Source of the DNA: Microbispora catharanthi
GTDB taxonomy: Bacteria > Actinomycetota > Actinomycetes > Streptosporangiales > Streptosporangiaceae
Length of the DNA: 64,000 bases
Assembly (NCBI RefSeq): GCF_006334915.2
Contig: NZ_VDMA02000008.1
Location: 62,001-126,000 of the forward strand
Direction of reading: 5' to 3'
Shown here: positions 8,887 through 18,368 of the stretch, piece by piece
How positions within the stretch are numbered: position 1 is the stretch's first letter
Layout of the letters: the number at the start of each line of letters is the position of its first letter
Notes under the pieces: generated by a model
Told to the model about the DNA's origin: nothing
What the model saw: only the letters and a program-made list of their open reading frames with translations
Databases searched by the model: none
Program-made: the position numbers and the translations under genes

Positions 8887-9783
8887 ATGAGCCGGCACAC
8901 CCAACAGTCTGCCGTCACGGTGCTCGGCCTGGGCCCGATGGGCCGGGCCCTGGCCGGTGCCTTCCTGGACGCCGGGGTCCGGACCACGGTCTGGAACCGG
9001 ACACCGGGCAGAGATCGAGAGTTGGCCGAGCGGGGCGCGTACGGCGCCCCCACGCCGGAAGCGGCGGTCGCCGCGAGCGAGCTGACCGTGATCTGCGTGG
9101 TGAACTACGACGCGGCGGACGCCGTCGTGCGGCGCGACGCGGTCGCCGACGCGCTCCGGGGACGCACGCTCGTGAACCTGACCGCCGACACGCCCGACCG
9201 TGCCCGGAGCACCGCGACCTGGGCGGCCGAGCACGGCATCGGATATCTCGACGGCGCGATCATGACACCGGCCACCACCATCGGCACGCCGGCCGCGGTG
9301 TTCCTGCACAGCGGCCCGGAGGAGCTCTACCGGCGGCACCGGCCGCTGCTGGACGCCCTCGGCGGCACGCACACCCACCTCGGCGAGGAGATCGGCCGGG
9401 CGGCTGCCTACGACATCGCGTTGCTCGACGTCTTCTGGACCGCGATGGCGGGCTACGCGCACGCGCTGGCGGTGGCGCGGGCCGAGGGGGTGACCGCGCG
9501 GGAGCTGGCGCCGTTCGCCAAGGGCATCGGCGCGATCCTGCCGCCCATCTTCGAGGAGGCGGCGGCGGAAGTGGACAGCGGCGGATTCTCGGGCGAGGGC
9601 AACCCGATCACCTCGGCGGCCTCGTCCATGGCCCACATCGTCCACACCTCCGAGGCCCACGGCATCGACGCCAGTGTGATGCGCGCGGCCGAGGGCTGGG
9701 CCCGCCGCGTCATCGCACAGGGCCACGGCGCCGACGGGTTCATCCGGATCACCGAGCTCCTCACTCCCCGCGCCCACGGTTGA
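8887..9783 (+). CDS. NADPH-dependent imine reductase-like dehydrogenase
   Basis: 298 residues. The Rossmann motif VLGLGPMGRALAGAF is followed by the β-hydroxyacid-dehydrogenase fold. NLTADTPDRAR, DGAIMTPATTIGTP and the helix AAYDIALLDVFW, with an Asp at the position used by many imine reductases, point to the IRED subgroup rather than to 6-phosphogluconate or 3-hydroxyisobutyrate dehydrogenases. The physiological substrate is not known. It is divergent from an HxlR regulator, its likely controller. Confidence 0.75.
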   Translation: MSRHTQQSAVTVLGLGPMGRALAGAFLDAGVRTTVWNRTPGRDRELAERGAYGAPTPEAAVAASELTVICVVNYDAADAVVRRDAVADALRGRTLVNLTADTPDRARSTATWAAEHGIGYLDGAIMTPATTIGTPAAVFLHSGPEELYRRHRPLLDALGGTHTHLGEEIGRAAAYDIALLDVFWTAMAGYAHALAVARAEGVTARELAPFAKGIGAILPPIFEEAAAEVDSGGFSGEGNPITSAASSMAHIVHTSEAHGIDASVMRAAEGWARRVIAQGHGADGFIRITELLTPRAHG

Positions 9784-9803
9784 CCTGCCGAGATCGCCGC
9801 CGG

Positions 9804-10484
9804 TCAGGCGTTCTTCGTGACACCGCAGTCCGCGAGATCGGCCTCGACCACAGCGGTGAGCACGGCCGCGGTCGCAGCCGCCAGTTCGCCGAGCTCGGCA
9901 TCGTGCGGTTCCGCGTCGCGCTCGAAGGCGCGTCTCACGGTGCGGGCGAGCAGGTCGGCTCGCTGCTCCCAGGCGTCGTCGGTGGCCCGGAGGAACCCCT
10001 CGAACGTGGCCTGGTAGGCGAAGGCGACCTCGTCGAGGTCGATGTCGTCACGGAGCAGGCCGTGCTCGGCCAGCAGCTCGAAGTACCTCCGGGCCATCGT
10101 GGCGTGCCGGTCGTCGAGCCCGGTGGTCAGCTTGCCCACCAGCTCCGCGTCCGCCAGCAGGAACCCGCGCAGCAGCGGGCGCCGGACGATCGCCAAGAAG
10201 TAGGCACGGGCGAAACGGTGGAGCAGGCACGTCCGCGGCTCCTCCGCAATAGCCTGCCGTAGCTCGTCGATGGCGAAGCAGACCTCGCGGGTGAAGACCG
10301 CGCCGAACAACTGCTCACGGGTCTTCCAGTGCAGGTAGACGGTGCCCTTGCCGATACCGGCCCCGGCGGCCACGTCGTCGATGGTCACCCGGCGGTAGCC
10401 GTGGCGCAGCAGCAGGCCGGCGGCCACGTCGAGGATGCGGGTGGCGCGTTCGGCCCGCTCACGAGGGTCACGGAGTCGTTCCAT
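9804..10484 (-). CDS. TetR/AcrR family transcriptional repressor
   Basis: 226 residues. The N-terminal helix-turn-helix reads ILDVAAGLLLRHGYRRVTIDDVA then GIGKGTVYLHWKTREQLF, and the rest is a helical ligand domain. The gene is divergent from an FAD monooxygenase, and a perfect inverted repeat, TTGGTCAA-N14-TTGACCAA, lies between the two starts. It converges with the IRED-like gene (20 bp gap). It most likely represses itself and the monooxygenase. Confidence 0.85.
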   Translation of the reverse strand: MERLRDPRERAERATRILDVAAGLLLRHGYRRVTIDDVAAGAGIGKGTVYLHWKTREQLFGAVFTREVCFAIDELRQAIAEEPRTCLLHRFARAYFLAIVRRPLLRGFLLADAELVGKLTTGLDDRHATMARRYFELLAEHGLLRDDIDLDEVAFAYQATFEGFLRATDDAWEQRADLLARTVRRAFERDAEPHDAELGELAAATAAVLTAVVEADLADCGVTKNA

Positions 10485-10513
10485 CCGGCCAACCGTATGA
10501 CCGGATGCGAGGC

Positions 10514-10543
10514 TTGGTCAATCGATTCCTAGCTGTTGACCAA
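10514..10543. promoter_or_regulatory. TetR operator candidate: perfect 8-bp inverted repeat
   Basis: TTGGTCAA at 10514-10521 and TTGACCAA at 10536-10543 are exact reverse complements separated by 14 bp. The repeat lies 30-77 bp from the two divergent start codons. It is the only strong dyad seen in this intergenic region. Confidence 0.6.
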
Positions 10544-10590
10544 ATTTCAAAATCAGTCATATCGTTGGCGGCGTCACGAAGGAGGACGCC

Positions 10591-11760
10591 ATGAAGAAGA
10601 CAGTTCTGATCTCCGGAGCCGGCATCGCCGGGACCACGCTGGCCTATTGGCTGGCCCGGAACGGCTTCCAGATCACGGTGGTGGAGCGGGCGGGCGGCCT
10701 GCGCACCAGCGGCAGCCCTGTGGACGTCCGCGGCCCGGCGGTGGAGGTGGCCGAACGCATGGGCGTGATGAAGGCCCTGCGCGCCGCGGCGACCACCGCG
10801 ACCGGGATGAGCTTCGTCAACGACGTGGGCCGCCGGGTGGGCGGGGTGAACACCCGTGCCCTGCAAAGGGCCGCAGGCAGCCGCGAGGTGGAGGTCACCC
10901 GCACCGACCTGGCCGGAATCCTGTACGAGGCGAGCCGCGATTCGGCGGAGTACCTGTTCGGGGACAGCATGACCGCGGTCAACCAGAACCGGGACGGCGT
11001 GGAGGTCACCTTCGAAAAGGCCGAACCGCGCCGGTTCGACCTCGTGATCGGCGCGGACGGGCTGCACTCGGTGACGCGCCGACTGGCCTTCGGCCCGGAG
11101 TCGCGATACGTGCGGCACATGGGGCTGTACGTCGCGACGATGCCGCTGAACGGGCCGGCCGAGGACGAGCGCAATGTGGTCATCCACAACTCACCGGGCC
11201 GGATGGTCGCCGTCCACCCGGTGCGCGGGCGTGCCCTGGCCGCGTTCATCTTCCGCGGCCCGGAGATGGAAGGCTTCAACCACCGCGACCTGGACCAGCA
11301 CAAGCAGATCTTGGCCGGGGCCTACACCGGAGCGGGCTGGCGCGTGCCCGAGCTGCTCGACGCGGCCATGGCCGCGGACGACCTGTGGCTGGACTCGGTC
11401 AGCCAGGTGCGCATCGACCGGTGGCACGACGGGCGGGTGGCGCTGCTGGGGGATGCGGCCTCGTCCGTCTCCCTGTTCGGCGACGGCTCCACGCTGGCCA
11501 TGGCCGGCGCTCACACCCTCGCCCGGGAGCTGGCCGCCGGCCTCGACGGAGCCCTTTCCCGCTACCAGGCCGCCCACCGGGCACTGGTCGACCCCAAGCA
11601 GGCCAACGAGGCCGCGGCCGCCACGCTGATGGTTCCCGCCACACGCACCGGCATCACCGCGCGGAATATGGCCTCCCGGCTGTGGCCGGCCGCCGCGGCG
11701 GTCGGCTGGGCGCGGAACCTGCTCAGCCCGCGTCAGGCCGACGCGCGAGCAGTCGCCTGA
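10591..11760 (+). CDS. FAD-dependent monooxygenase (aromatic hydroxylase-like)
   Basis: 389 residues. The N-terminal dinucleotide motif GAGIAGTTLAYWLARNGF, the mid-protein DLVIGADGLHSVTRR (DG motif) and the C-terminal LLGDAASSVSLFGDGST (GD motif) define the PHBH-fold flavoprotein monooxygenases. Such enzymes hydroxylate aromatics, or inactivate antibiotics such as tetracyclines and rifamycins, using NAD(P)H and oxygen. The start is preceded by AAGGAGG. With the divergent TetR gene it forms a likely inducible detoxification or catabolic unit. The substrate is unknown. Confidence 0.8.
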   Translation: MKKTVLISGAGIAGTTLAYWLARNGFQITVVERAGGLRTSGSPVDVRGPAVEVAERMGVMKALRAAATTATGMSFVNDVGRRVGGVNTRALQRAAGSREVEVTRTDLAGILYEASRDSAEYLFGDSMTAVNQNRDGVEVTFEKAEPRRFDLVIGADGLHSVTRRLAFGPESRYVRHMGLYVATMPLNGPAEDERNVVIHNSPGRMVAVHPVRGRALAAFIFRGPEMEGFNHRDLDQHKQILAGAYTGAGWRVPELLDAAMAADDLWLDSVSQVRIDRWHDGRVALLGDAASSVSLFGDGSTLAMAGAHTLARELAAGLDGALSRYQAAHRALVDPKQANEAAAATLMVPATRTGITARNMASRLWPAAAAVGWARNLLSPRQADARAVA

Positions 11761-11936
11761 CCCGGCTTCCGGCCGTCACGCCCTGGGCATGACGCGGAAG
11801 GCGGAGTCCCCGGCCCACGCGCGCCCTCCCGACCGCGGCCGGCACTCGGAAAGCGCCGTCCTGCCGCCCTGGTCGGGAGGTGCGTCTGCTGCGCATGCCG
11901 GGGCGCCCGCCACAGCGGGCGCTCCGGTCGTGGTTG

Positions 11937-13475
<1,539 letters not shown>

Positions 13476-14672
13476 TCACCGGGGAAAGGCGTAGACCTCC
13501 TCGCTCACGAGCCTGGCCGCGCCGATGACGCCGGCCTGCGGGCCGAGGTCGCTCATCATGATCGGTAGATTCCTGGTGGCGAGGGGCAGTGAGCGGCGGT
13601 AGATCGCGCCGCGGATCTCGGCGAGCAGGACGTGACCCAGCAGCGTGAGCCCACCGCCCAGCACGATGAGGCTCGGGTTGAAGAACGACACCAGGCCCGC
13701 GAGCACCTCGCCCATGCGCCGTCCGCCGTCGCGCACCAACTGGACGGACGTCGCGTCACCCGCGGCGACCGCCTCGCCCACCTGCGCGGCGGTCAGCGTG
13801 CCGTCGCGTGCGAGGAGTTCCCCGAGCAGGGGCGAGCGCCCGGACCGGGCCGCGGCGAGCGCGTCGCGAGCCAGCGCGTCGCCGCCGAAGGACGCCTCCA
13901 GGCATCCCGTGTTGCCGCAGGCGCAGATCTCGCCGGAATCGGCGACCGGTATGTGCCCGATATCCCCCGCGCACCCGTCCATGCCGCGATAGAGCTCACC
14001 CCTGGCCACGATTCCGCAGCCGATGCCCGTGCCGACCTTGACGAACAGGAAGTTCTCGGCGGTGCCGGCCGCACCGGCGTGTTGTTCGCCCAGGGCCATT
14101 ACATTGACATCGTTGTCCAGTACGACCGGACAATCGAACTGCCTGCCGAAGACATCGCGGACCGGATAACCGTCCCACCCCGGCATGATCGGTGGCGAGA
14201 CCGGGATACCGCGTGAGAAGTCCACCGGGCCGGGCATGCCGATGCCGGCTCCCATCGGCCGGTCCACTCCCAATTTCAGGAGCAGCCGGCGGCTCTGTTC
14301 CATGGCGAGTTCGAGCACGGGCTCGGGACCCTGGCGTACGTCGCATTCGGTCCGTTCGAATGCGAGGACGCGCAGCCTGCCGTCGGTGACCGCGGCGGAC
14401 ACCGAGGTCGCGCCGATCGCGACGCCGACGAACCGGACCCGGCCGGCCAGGTCGATGACGGTCGACCGGCGCCCTCCACGAGACGCGGCCGGCCCGATTT
14501 CCTCGACGAGTTGAAGCGCCGTAAGCCGGCCGAGTTCCGATCCGATCGTCGTACGTGACACTTCGAAGTGTTCCGACAGCTGAATGCGAGATTGCGGACC
14601 GGCGTCACGCAATCGCGTAAGTATTTTGGCCTGGAGCCGTGTTTCGGCTCGTCCTGGCACCGAAGTCTCCAC
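13476..14672 (-). CDS. ROK family transcriptional regulator
   Basis: 398 residues. Residues ~10-70 are a winged helix (LTRLRDAGPQSRIQLSEHF, SRTTIGSELGRL). The rest is a ROK sugar-kinase fold: GIGMPGPVDF, DNDVNVMALGE, the glycine-rich KVGTGIGCGIV, and the zinc-binding signature GHIPVADSGEICACGNTGCLE split over residues ~245-266. ROK repressors of the NagC/XylR type sense sugars or phosphosugars and control carbohydrate genes. No obvious target operon adjoins it. A GAAACTTTC dyad lies about 140 bp upstream. Confidence 0.85.
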   Translation of the reverse strand: METSVPGRAETRLQAKILTRLRDAGPQSRIQLSEHFEVSRTTIGSELGRLTALQLVEEIGPAASRGGRRSTVIDLAGRVRFVGVAIGATSVSAAVTDGRLRVLAFERTECDVRQGPEPVLELAMEQSRRLLLKLGVDRPMGAGIGMPGPVDFSRGIPVSPPIMPGWDGYPVRDVFGRQFDCPVVLDNDVNVMALGEQHAGAAGTAENFLFVKVGTGIGCGIVARGELYRGMDGCAGDIGHIPVADSGEICACGNTGCLEASFGGDALARDALAAARSGRSPLLGELLARDGTLTAAQVGEAVAAGDATSVQLVRDGGRRMGEVLAGLVSFFNPSLIVLGGGLTLLGHVLLAEIRGAIYRRSLPLATRNLPIMMSDLGPQAGVIGAARLVSEEVYAFPR

Positions 14673-14807
14673 CGCCCAAGTTTCTCACCGGGTGGTGCCT
14701 GAGCGGTCATCCGCGCACAGTCCGGCGTCGGCCGGAATTTCGTCGCGCCCACTCATCGGAGAAGGTTTTGTGAGGAAGTCCGGCCGGATCCGGAGACCCG
14801 CCCGGCA

Positions 14808-14820
14808 ATGAAACTTTCAT
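14808..14820. promoter_or_regulatory. ATGAAACTTTCAT dyad upstream of ROK regulator
   Basis: Perfect 6-bp arms around one central base. The same motif in the other orientation, ATGAAAGTTTCAT, occurs at 50922-50934 before the secreted arabinofuranosidase gene. GAAAnTTTC cores are typical of LacI-family operators in actinobacteria. It lies in the gap between the ROK gene and the M56 gene. Confidence 0.35.
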
Positions 14821-14880
14821 CGACAACTCGGCCGAACTCCGCGGCCCGCGGAAGACAGGGAAGGGCTGTGCCGGGTGCGT

Positions 14881-15972
14881 CTACCAACCGGCCTCGCCGC
14901 GTCCGGAGAGGACGGGGAAACGGTCGACGACGCCGTCCGGCCCCGGCTTCGGCCCTGGCCGGCCGTCCCGTCCACGCGGCCCGCCGTGCAGAGCCGGCGC
15001 CTCCACCGCACCCGCATGGCGCCTGCCGGCGACCACGTGCACGACCGGCGGAGTAGTCTCCGCCTCTTCGAACAAGGACTCCGTGTCGGCGCGGGACTCG
15101 TTGGTCGCGACGAGGCAGGCGGCCACGGCCACGATCAGCACTGCCGCCGTCAAGGGACGGCGGCGCGGCGGCGCGGTCAGCAGGTGGTTGACCCGGGGGA
15201 GCACGTCGCCGTGGCCGAAGGCGAGGGCGGCGAGGCCCGCCCGCCGCTGACGCTCCCCGCCGGCCAGCGCCGCCTTGACGATGGCGCGGGCCGCGACCTT
15301 CCGATCGCCCACTTCCTCGGCCGCCCGCTCGTCGGCCCAGCGCTCGGTGGTGTACTCCACCGCCCTCGGCAGGGACGCCAGCAGCGGGTTCAGCGCGGCG
15401 GCCACCGCGGCCACCGTCCGGTAGAGGTGATGGCGGTGGCGGAGATGAGCGCGCTCGTGGGCGAGCAGGACCCTTCGCTCCTCCGCACCGAGGGCACGCA
15501 GAATCCCGGTCGTCACCACGACACGGCCGGGATCGCCGAAGCCTCCTGGCACCGCGTACGCGTGCGGAACCGGATCGTCGACGACCACCAGGCCGCCGGA
15601 TGCGGCGGACGCGCGGCGGCAGGTCCGCGACACGCGCCGCAACGCGAGAGCCTGCCGCGCCGCGGTCCTGACCGCCAGAGCCCCGACAACCGCGAGCGCC
15701 AGCAGCGCGAGCTGCGCGGCCGGCCGCGGCACCGGGTCGAGCGCCTCGAACAGCCCCACGGACCAGTCGCCGAAGGACGCGACCAGCGGCACCTGACCCA
15801 GATAGGTGCTGGCCAGGAAGACGAGTGCGAGGACCGAGCTGGCCGCGCACGCCGCGCCGGCCCCGACCAGGAGCCGAGTGGCGGTGGCCGGCGCGAGCCG
15901 GCGCCCGAATCGCGGAATCGCGAGACCCAGCAGCGCCGACACGACGAACGGCAGGTAGACGATGATCCGCAT
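14881..15972 (-). CDS. M56 family (BlaR1-like) membrane metallopeptidase
   Basis: 363 residues with several N-terminal membrane segments, then the zinc motif LLAHERAHLRHRHH (HExxH form) and the downstream YTTERWADERAAEEVGDR, which supplies the third ligand. The M56 family includes the β-lactam sensor-proteases BlaR1/MecR1, whose partner is a BlaI repressor. Here the BlaI gene ends 1 bp upstream, so the two form a sensor-protease/repressor operon. There is no penicillin-binding sensor domain, so the signal is probably not a β-lactam bound in the BlaR1 way. Confidence 0.85.
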   Translation of the reverse strand: MRIIVYLPFVVSALLGLAIPRFGRRLAPATATRLLVGAGAACAASSVLALVFLASTYLGQVPLVASFGDWSVGLFEALDPVPRPAAQLALLALAVVGALAVRTAARQALALRRVSRTCRRASAASGGLVVVDDPVPHAYAVPGGFGDPGRVVVTTGILRALGAEERRVLLAHERAHLRHRHHLYRTVAAVAAALNPLLASLPRAVEYTTERWADERAAEEVGDRKVAARAIVKAALAGGERQRRAGLAALAFGHGDVLPRVNHLLTAPPRRRPLTAAVLIVAVAACLVATNESRADTESLFEEAETTPPVVHVVAGRRHAGAVEAPALHGGPRGRDGRPGPKPGPDGVVDRFPVLSGRGEAGW

Positions 15973-15973
15973 A

Positions 15974-16366
15974 TCAGTCGTCCATCTCCCGGAGCAACCG
16001 CTGCAGGATCTGCTCGTCGTCCGCGCTGAGCCGTGACACGAACTGGGCGAGCACCGCCGCTCTGTCGCTTCTGCGGGCGAGCAGCTCGTTCATCGCCTCT
16101 GCGGTGTGCGACGCCTCGTCCACCGCGGGGGCGTAGACGAACCCTCGGCCCGAGCGCTGCCGGGTGGCCAGGCCCTTGCGCTCCAGGCGCGCGAGCGTGG
16201 TCATGATCGTGGTGTACGCCAGGGAGCCGCCGAGCTCGGCCTGCACCTCAGCCGGGCTCACGGGCGCCGTCCTCGACCACAACACCGCGAGCACCTCGTC
16301 CTCCAGCATGCCCGCCGGACGTCTGTCGCCATGTCCCGTGTCGGTCAACCCGACCTCCCTGAGCAC
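15974..16366 (-). CDS. BlaI/MecI/CopY family winged-helix repressor
   Basis: 130 residues. The N-terminal winged helix (MLEDEVLAVLWSRTAPVSPAE, AYTTIMTTLARLERKGL) and C-terminal dimerisation helix match the BlaI family. Such repressors are cleaved by an M56 partner on induction, and the M56 gene follows directly. Two dyads of the form TACTA-N6-TAGTA lie immediately upstream and probably mediate autoregulation. A second BlaI protein with different operator spacing is encoded at 44782-45141. Confidence 0.88.
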   Translation of the reverse strand: MLREVGLTDTGHGDRRPAGMLEDEVLAVLWSRTAPVSPAEVQAELGGSLAYTTIMTTLARLERKGLATRQRSGRGFVYAPAVDEASHTAEAMNELLARRSDRAAVLAQFVSRLSADDEQILQRLLREMDD

Positions 16367-16370
16367 GAAT

Positions 16371-16405
16371 TACTATCACAGTAGTAGCTACTATCAAGCT
16401 AGTAG
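16371..16405. promoter_or_regulatory. Twin BlaI operators
   Basis: Site 1 is TACTA-TCACAG-TAGTA (16371-16386). Site 2 is CTACTA-TCAAGC-TAGTAG (16388-16405). Both arms are perfect with a 6-bp spacer, and the centres lie 18 bp apart on nearly the same helix face. They abut the BlaI start codon region. Confidence 0.75.
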
Positions 16406-16450
16406 GTCGAGGCTACCCCGCGAAAGCGGAACGCACAGGAAGCAGGGCCG

Positions 16451-16903
16451 ATGACATCAAGGCACGCCGAGGTGGAGCAGGTCTGGCCGCGAGACGGAAG
16501 AGTCCTGGTGATCGGCCGCATCGTCGGCACGGCTCCCACTCCGCCGGCGCGGACGACCGCGATCCTCACCCTCACCAACCGGGACCGCCCCGATCTCGTG
16601 CTGAACTGCCCGGCGACGGTGGACGGCGGTCGGTTCCAGGCGGCCTTCGCTGTCGAACTGGTCGTCTCGGCCGTGGCAACCCGCCGGATCGACGGCCGTC
16701 AGGTCTGGGACCTCCATCTCCGGCTACCCGGCGAGCCGGAGCCGCTTCGGCTGGGGCGCCACCTGGACGACATCCCGGACAAGAAGACGGTCATGACCTT
16801 CCCGGCGCAGACGGGCGAGGCCCGGGCGGGCGCCGTCAGCGTCAAGCCGTACTACACGGTGATGCAGAACCTGTCGCTGATCTCCAGGCCGGTCCAGGCA
16901 TGA
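16451..16903 (+). CDS. Conserved small protein next to a glycosyltransferase (function unknown)
   Basis: 150 residues, mostly β-strand in pattern (VLVIGRIVGTAP, TTAILTLTNRD, FQAAFAVELVV, QVWDLHLRL), with no signal peptide or membrane segment. I do not recognise a named family. It resembles the β-sandwich accessory domains that accompany actinobacterial glycosyltransferases. Its stop overlaps the start of the glycosyltransferase (ATGA), so the two are translationally coupled and probably act on the same cell-surface glycan. Confidence 0.6.
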   Translation: MTSRHAEVEQVWPRDGRVLVIGRIVGTAPTPPARTTAILTLTNRDRPDLVLNCPATVDGGRFQAAFAVELVVSAVATRRIDGRQVWDLHLRLPGEPEPLRLGRHLDDIPDKKTVMTFPAQTGEARAGAVSVKPYYTVMQNLSLISRPVQA

Positions 16904-18063
16904 AGCTCCGCTACCTCATCATGAACGCCTACGGGGTCGGCGGCACCATCCGCACCGTGATCAACCAGGCCAACGTCATGGCCGCCGCCGACCACGACGT
17001 GGAACTGGTCAGCGTCTTCCAGACCAGGGACCGGCCCAGGTTCTCCCTCGATCCCCGGGTCCGCCTGCGCTCCCTGGCGGACCTGCGGGGCCCGCGCCGG
17101 CGGCATCCCGTCCGCGAGTGGCTCCGGCGCCGGCCGAGCCTGCTGGTGCCTCCTTCCGAGGTGCGCTACGCCGCCTTCAACCGGCTGAGCGACCAGAAGA
17201 TCGTGAGATATCTGCGGTCGCTCGACGGCGGCGTCCTGGTCACCACCCGCCCCGCACTCAACCTGCTCTCCGCCCGCTACGCCCCGCGGAATGTCGTACG
17301 GGTTGCCCAGGAACACATGTATCTGCGCTCCCACAAGCCCGAACTCGTCGCCGAGATCGCCCGCTGGTACCCGCGGCTGGACGCCGTGGTCAGCCTCACC
17401 GACGCCGACCTGGCCGAGTACGCGGCGCTGCTCGACGGCTCGCGGACCCGTCTGGCGACCATCCCCAACGGCCTGACGCCCGCCGAACGGGCTCCCGCCG
17501 CGCTCGACGGCAGGATCATCGTGGCCGCGGGGCGACTCACCCGCCAGAAGGGGTTCGACCTGCTGATCAAGGCGTTCGCCGAGGTCGTCGCCGAACACCC
17601 CGACTGGCGACTGCGCATCTACGGCGACGGCAGGGAGCACGGCAGCCTACGGCGTCTGATCCACCGCCTGCATCTCTACAACCACGCCTTCCTGATGGGC
17701 GGCACGACCACGCTCGAGCAGGAACTGGCCAAGGGGGCGATGTTCGTCCTCAGCTCACGATACGAGGGCTTCGGCATGGTGCTCATCGAGGCGATGGCCC
17801 ACGGGCTGCCCGTCGTGAGCTTCGACTGCCCCCACGGGCCCGCGGACATCGTCGCCCACGGCCGGGACGGGCTGCTGGTTCCTCCCGAAGACGCCGGCGC
17901 GCTCGCCGCCGCCATGAAGGCGCTGATCGGCGACCCGTCGCTACGGCACGCGCTGGGCGACGCGGCCAGGACGTCGGTCATGCGGTACGACATGGACGGG
18001 ATACGTCAGGCGTGGGAACGGTTGTTCGCCGAGCTGCTCACCGGAGCGGCCAGAGTCGGGTAG
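16900..18063 (+). CDS. Glycosyltransferase family 4 (GT-B fold)
   Basis: 387 residues. The N-terminal half begins with a GT-B acceptor domain (YGVGGTIRTVINQANVM). The C-terminal donor domain holds VAAGRLTRQKGFDLLIKAF and the nucleotide-sugar E(x7)E motif EGFGMVLIEAMAHGLPVV. This is the retaining GT4 arrangement, used in teichoic acid, exopolysaccharide or glycolipid synthesis. No membrane segment is present. It is coupled by ATGA to the upstream β-rich protein and converges with the feo operon. Confidence 0.85.
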   Translation: MKLRYLIMNAYGVGGTIRTVINQANVMAAADHDVELVSVFQTRDRPRFSLDPRVRLRSLADLRGPRRRHPVREWLRRRPSLLVPPSEVRYAAFNRLSDQKIVRYLRSLDGGVLVTTRPALNLLSARYAPRNVVRVAQEHMYLRSHKPELVAEIARWYPRLDAVVSLTDADLAEYAALLDGSRTRLATIPNGLTPAERAPAALDGRIIVAAGRLTRQKGFDLLIKAFAEVVAEHPDWRLRIYGDGREHGSLRRLIHRLHLYNHAFLMGGTTTLEQELAKGAMFVLSSRYEGFGMVLIEAMAHGLPVVSFDCPHGPADIVAHGRDGLLVPPEDAGALAAAMKALIGDPSLRHALGDAARTSVMRYDMDGIRQAWERLFAELLTGAARVG

Positions 18064-18071
18064 GCGCCGGC

Positions 18072-18368
18072 TCAGGGGTCCTCCCGGCGATCCTCTCGGC
18101 GGCGTACCGTGATCGCGAGCAGCACCGGGCCGTCACGCCGCGTGCCGCAGCCCGGCTTCCCGTCGTCGCCCAGCGCGCAGGTGCCGCAGCCGCCGCTCGG
18201 GCAGGCGGCCGCGATGTCGTCGGACGACAGGCGCCCTTTGCGGACCCAGTACTCGACCATCGCGTCGACCTCGTCACGGCCGAGGCCCAGCCGCCGGGCG
18301 ATGTCGTCCAGGCTGACCCCGCCGCGGGCGGCGGTGATCTCTTCGAGGACCCTGCGCAGCGCACTCAT
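18072..18368 (-). CDS. feoC: FeoC-like winged-helix protein
   Basis: 98 residues. The N-terminal half is a small winged helix ([26 protein letters not shown]). The central segment [20 protein letters not shown] has four Cys in the FeoC-type arrangement, a possible Fe-S site. FeoC proteins accompany FeoB and affect its stability or act as an iron- or oxygen-responsive switch. Its ATG overlaps the feoB stop by 4 bp. Placement after feoA and feoB supports the call. Confidence 0.75.
   Translation of the reverse strand: MSALRRVLEEITAARGGVSLDDIARRLGLGRDEVDAMVEYWVRKGRLSSDDIAAACPSGGCGTCALGDDGKPGCGTRRDGPVLLAITVRRREDRREDP

Noticed and set aside
14881-16366. BlaI/M56 pair considered as a β-lactamase regulatory unit
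   Set aside because: There is no β-lactamase or penicillin-binding gene nearby and the M56 protein lacks a penicillin-binding sensor domain.
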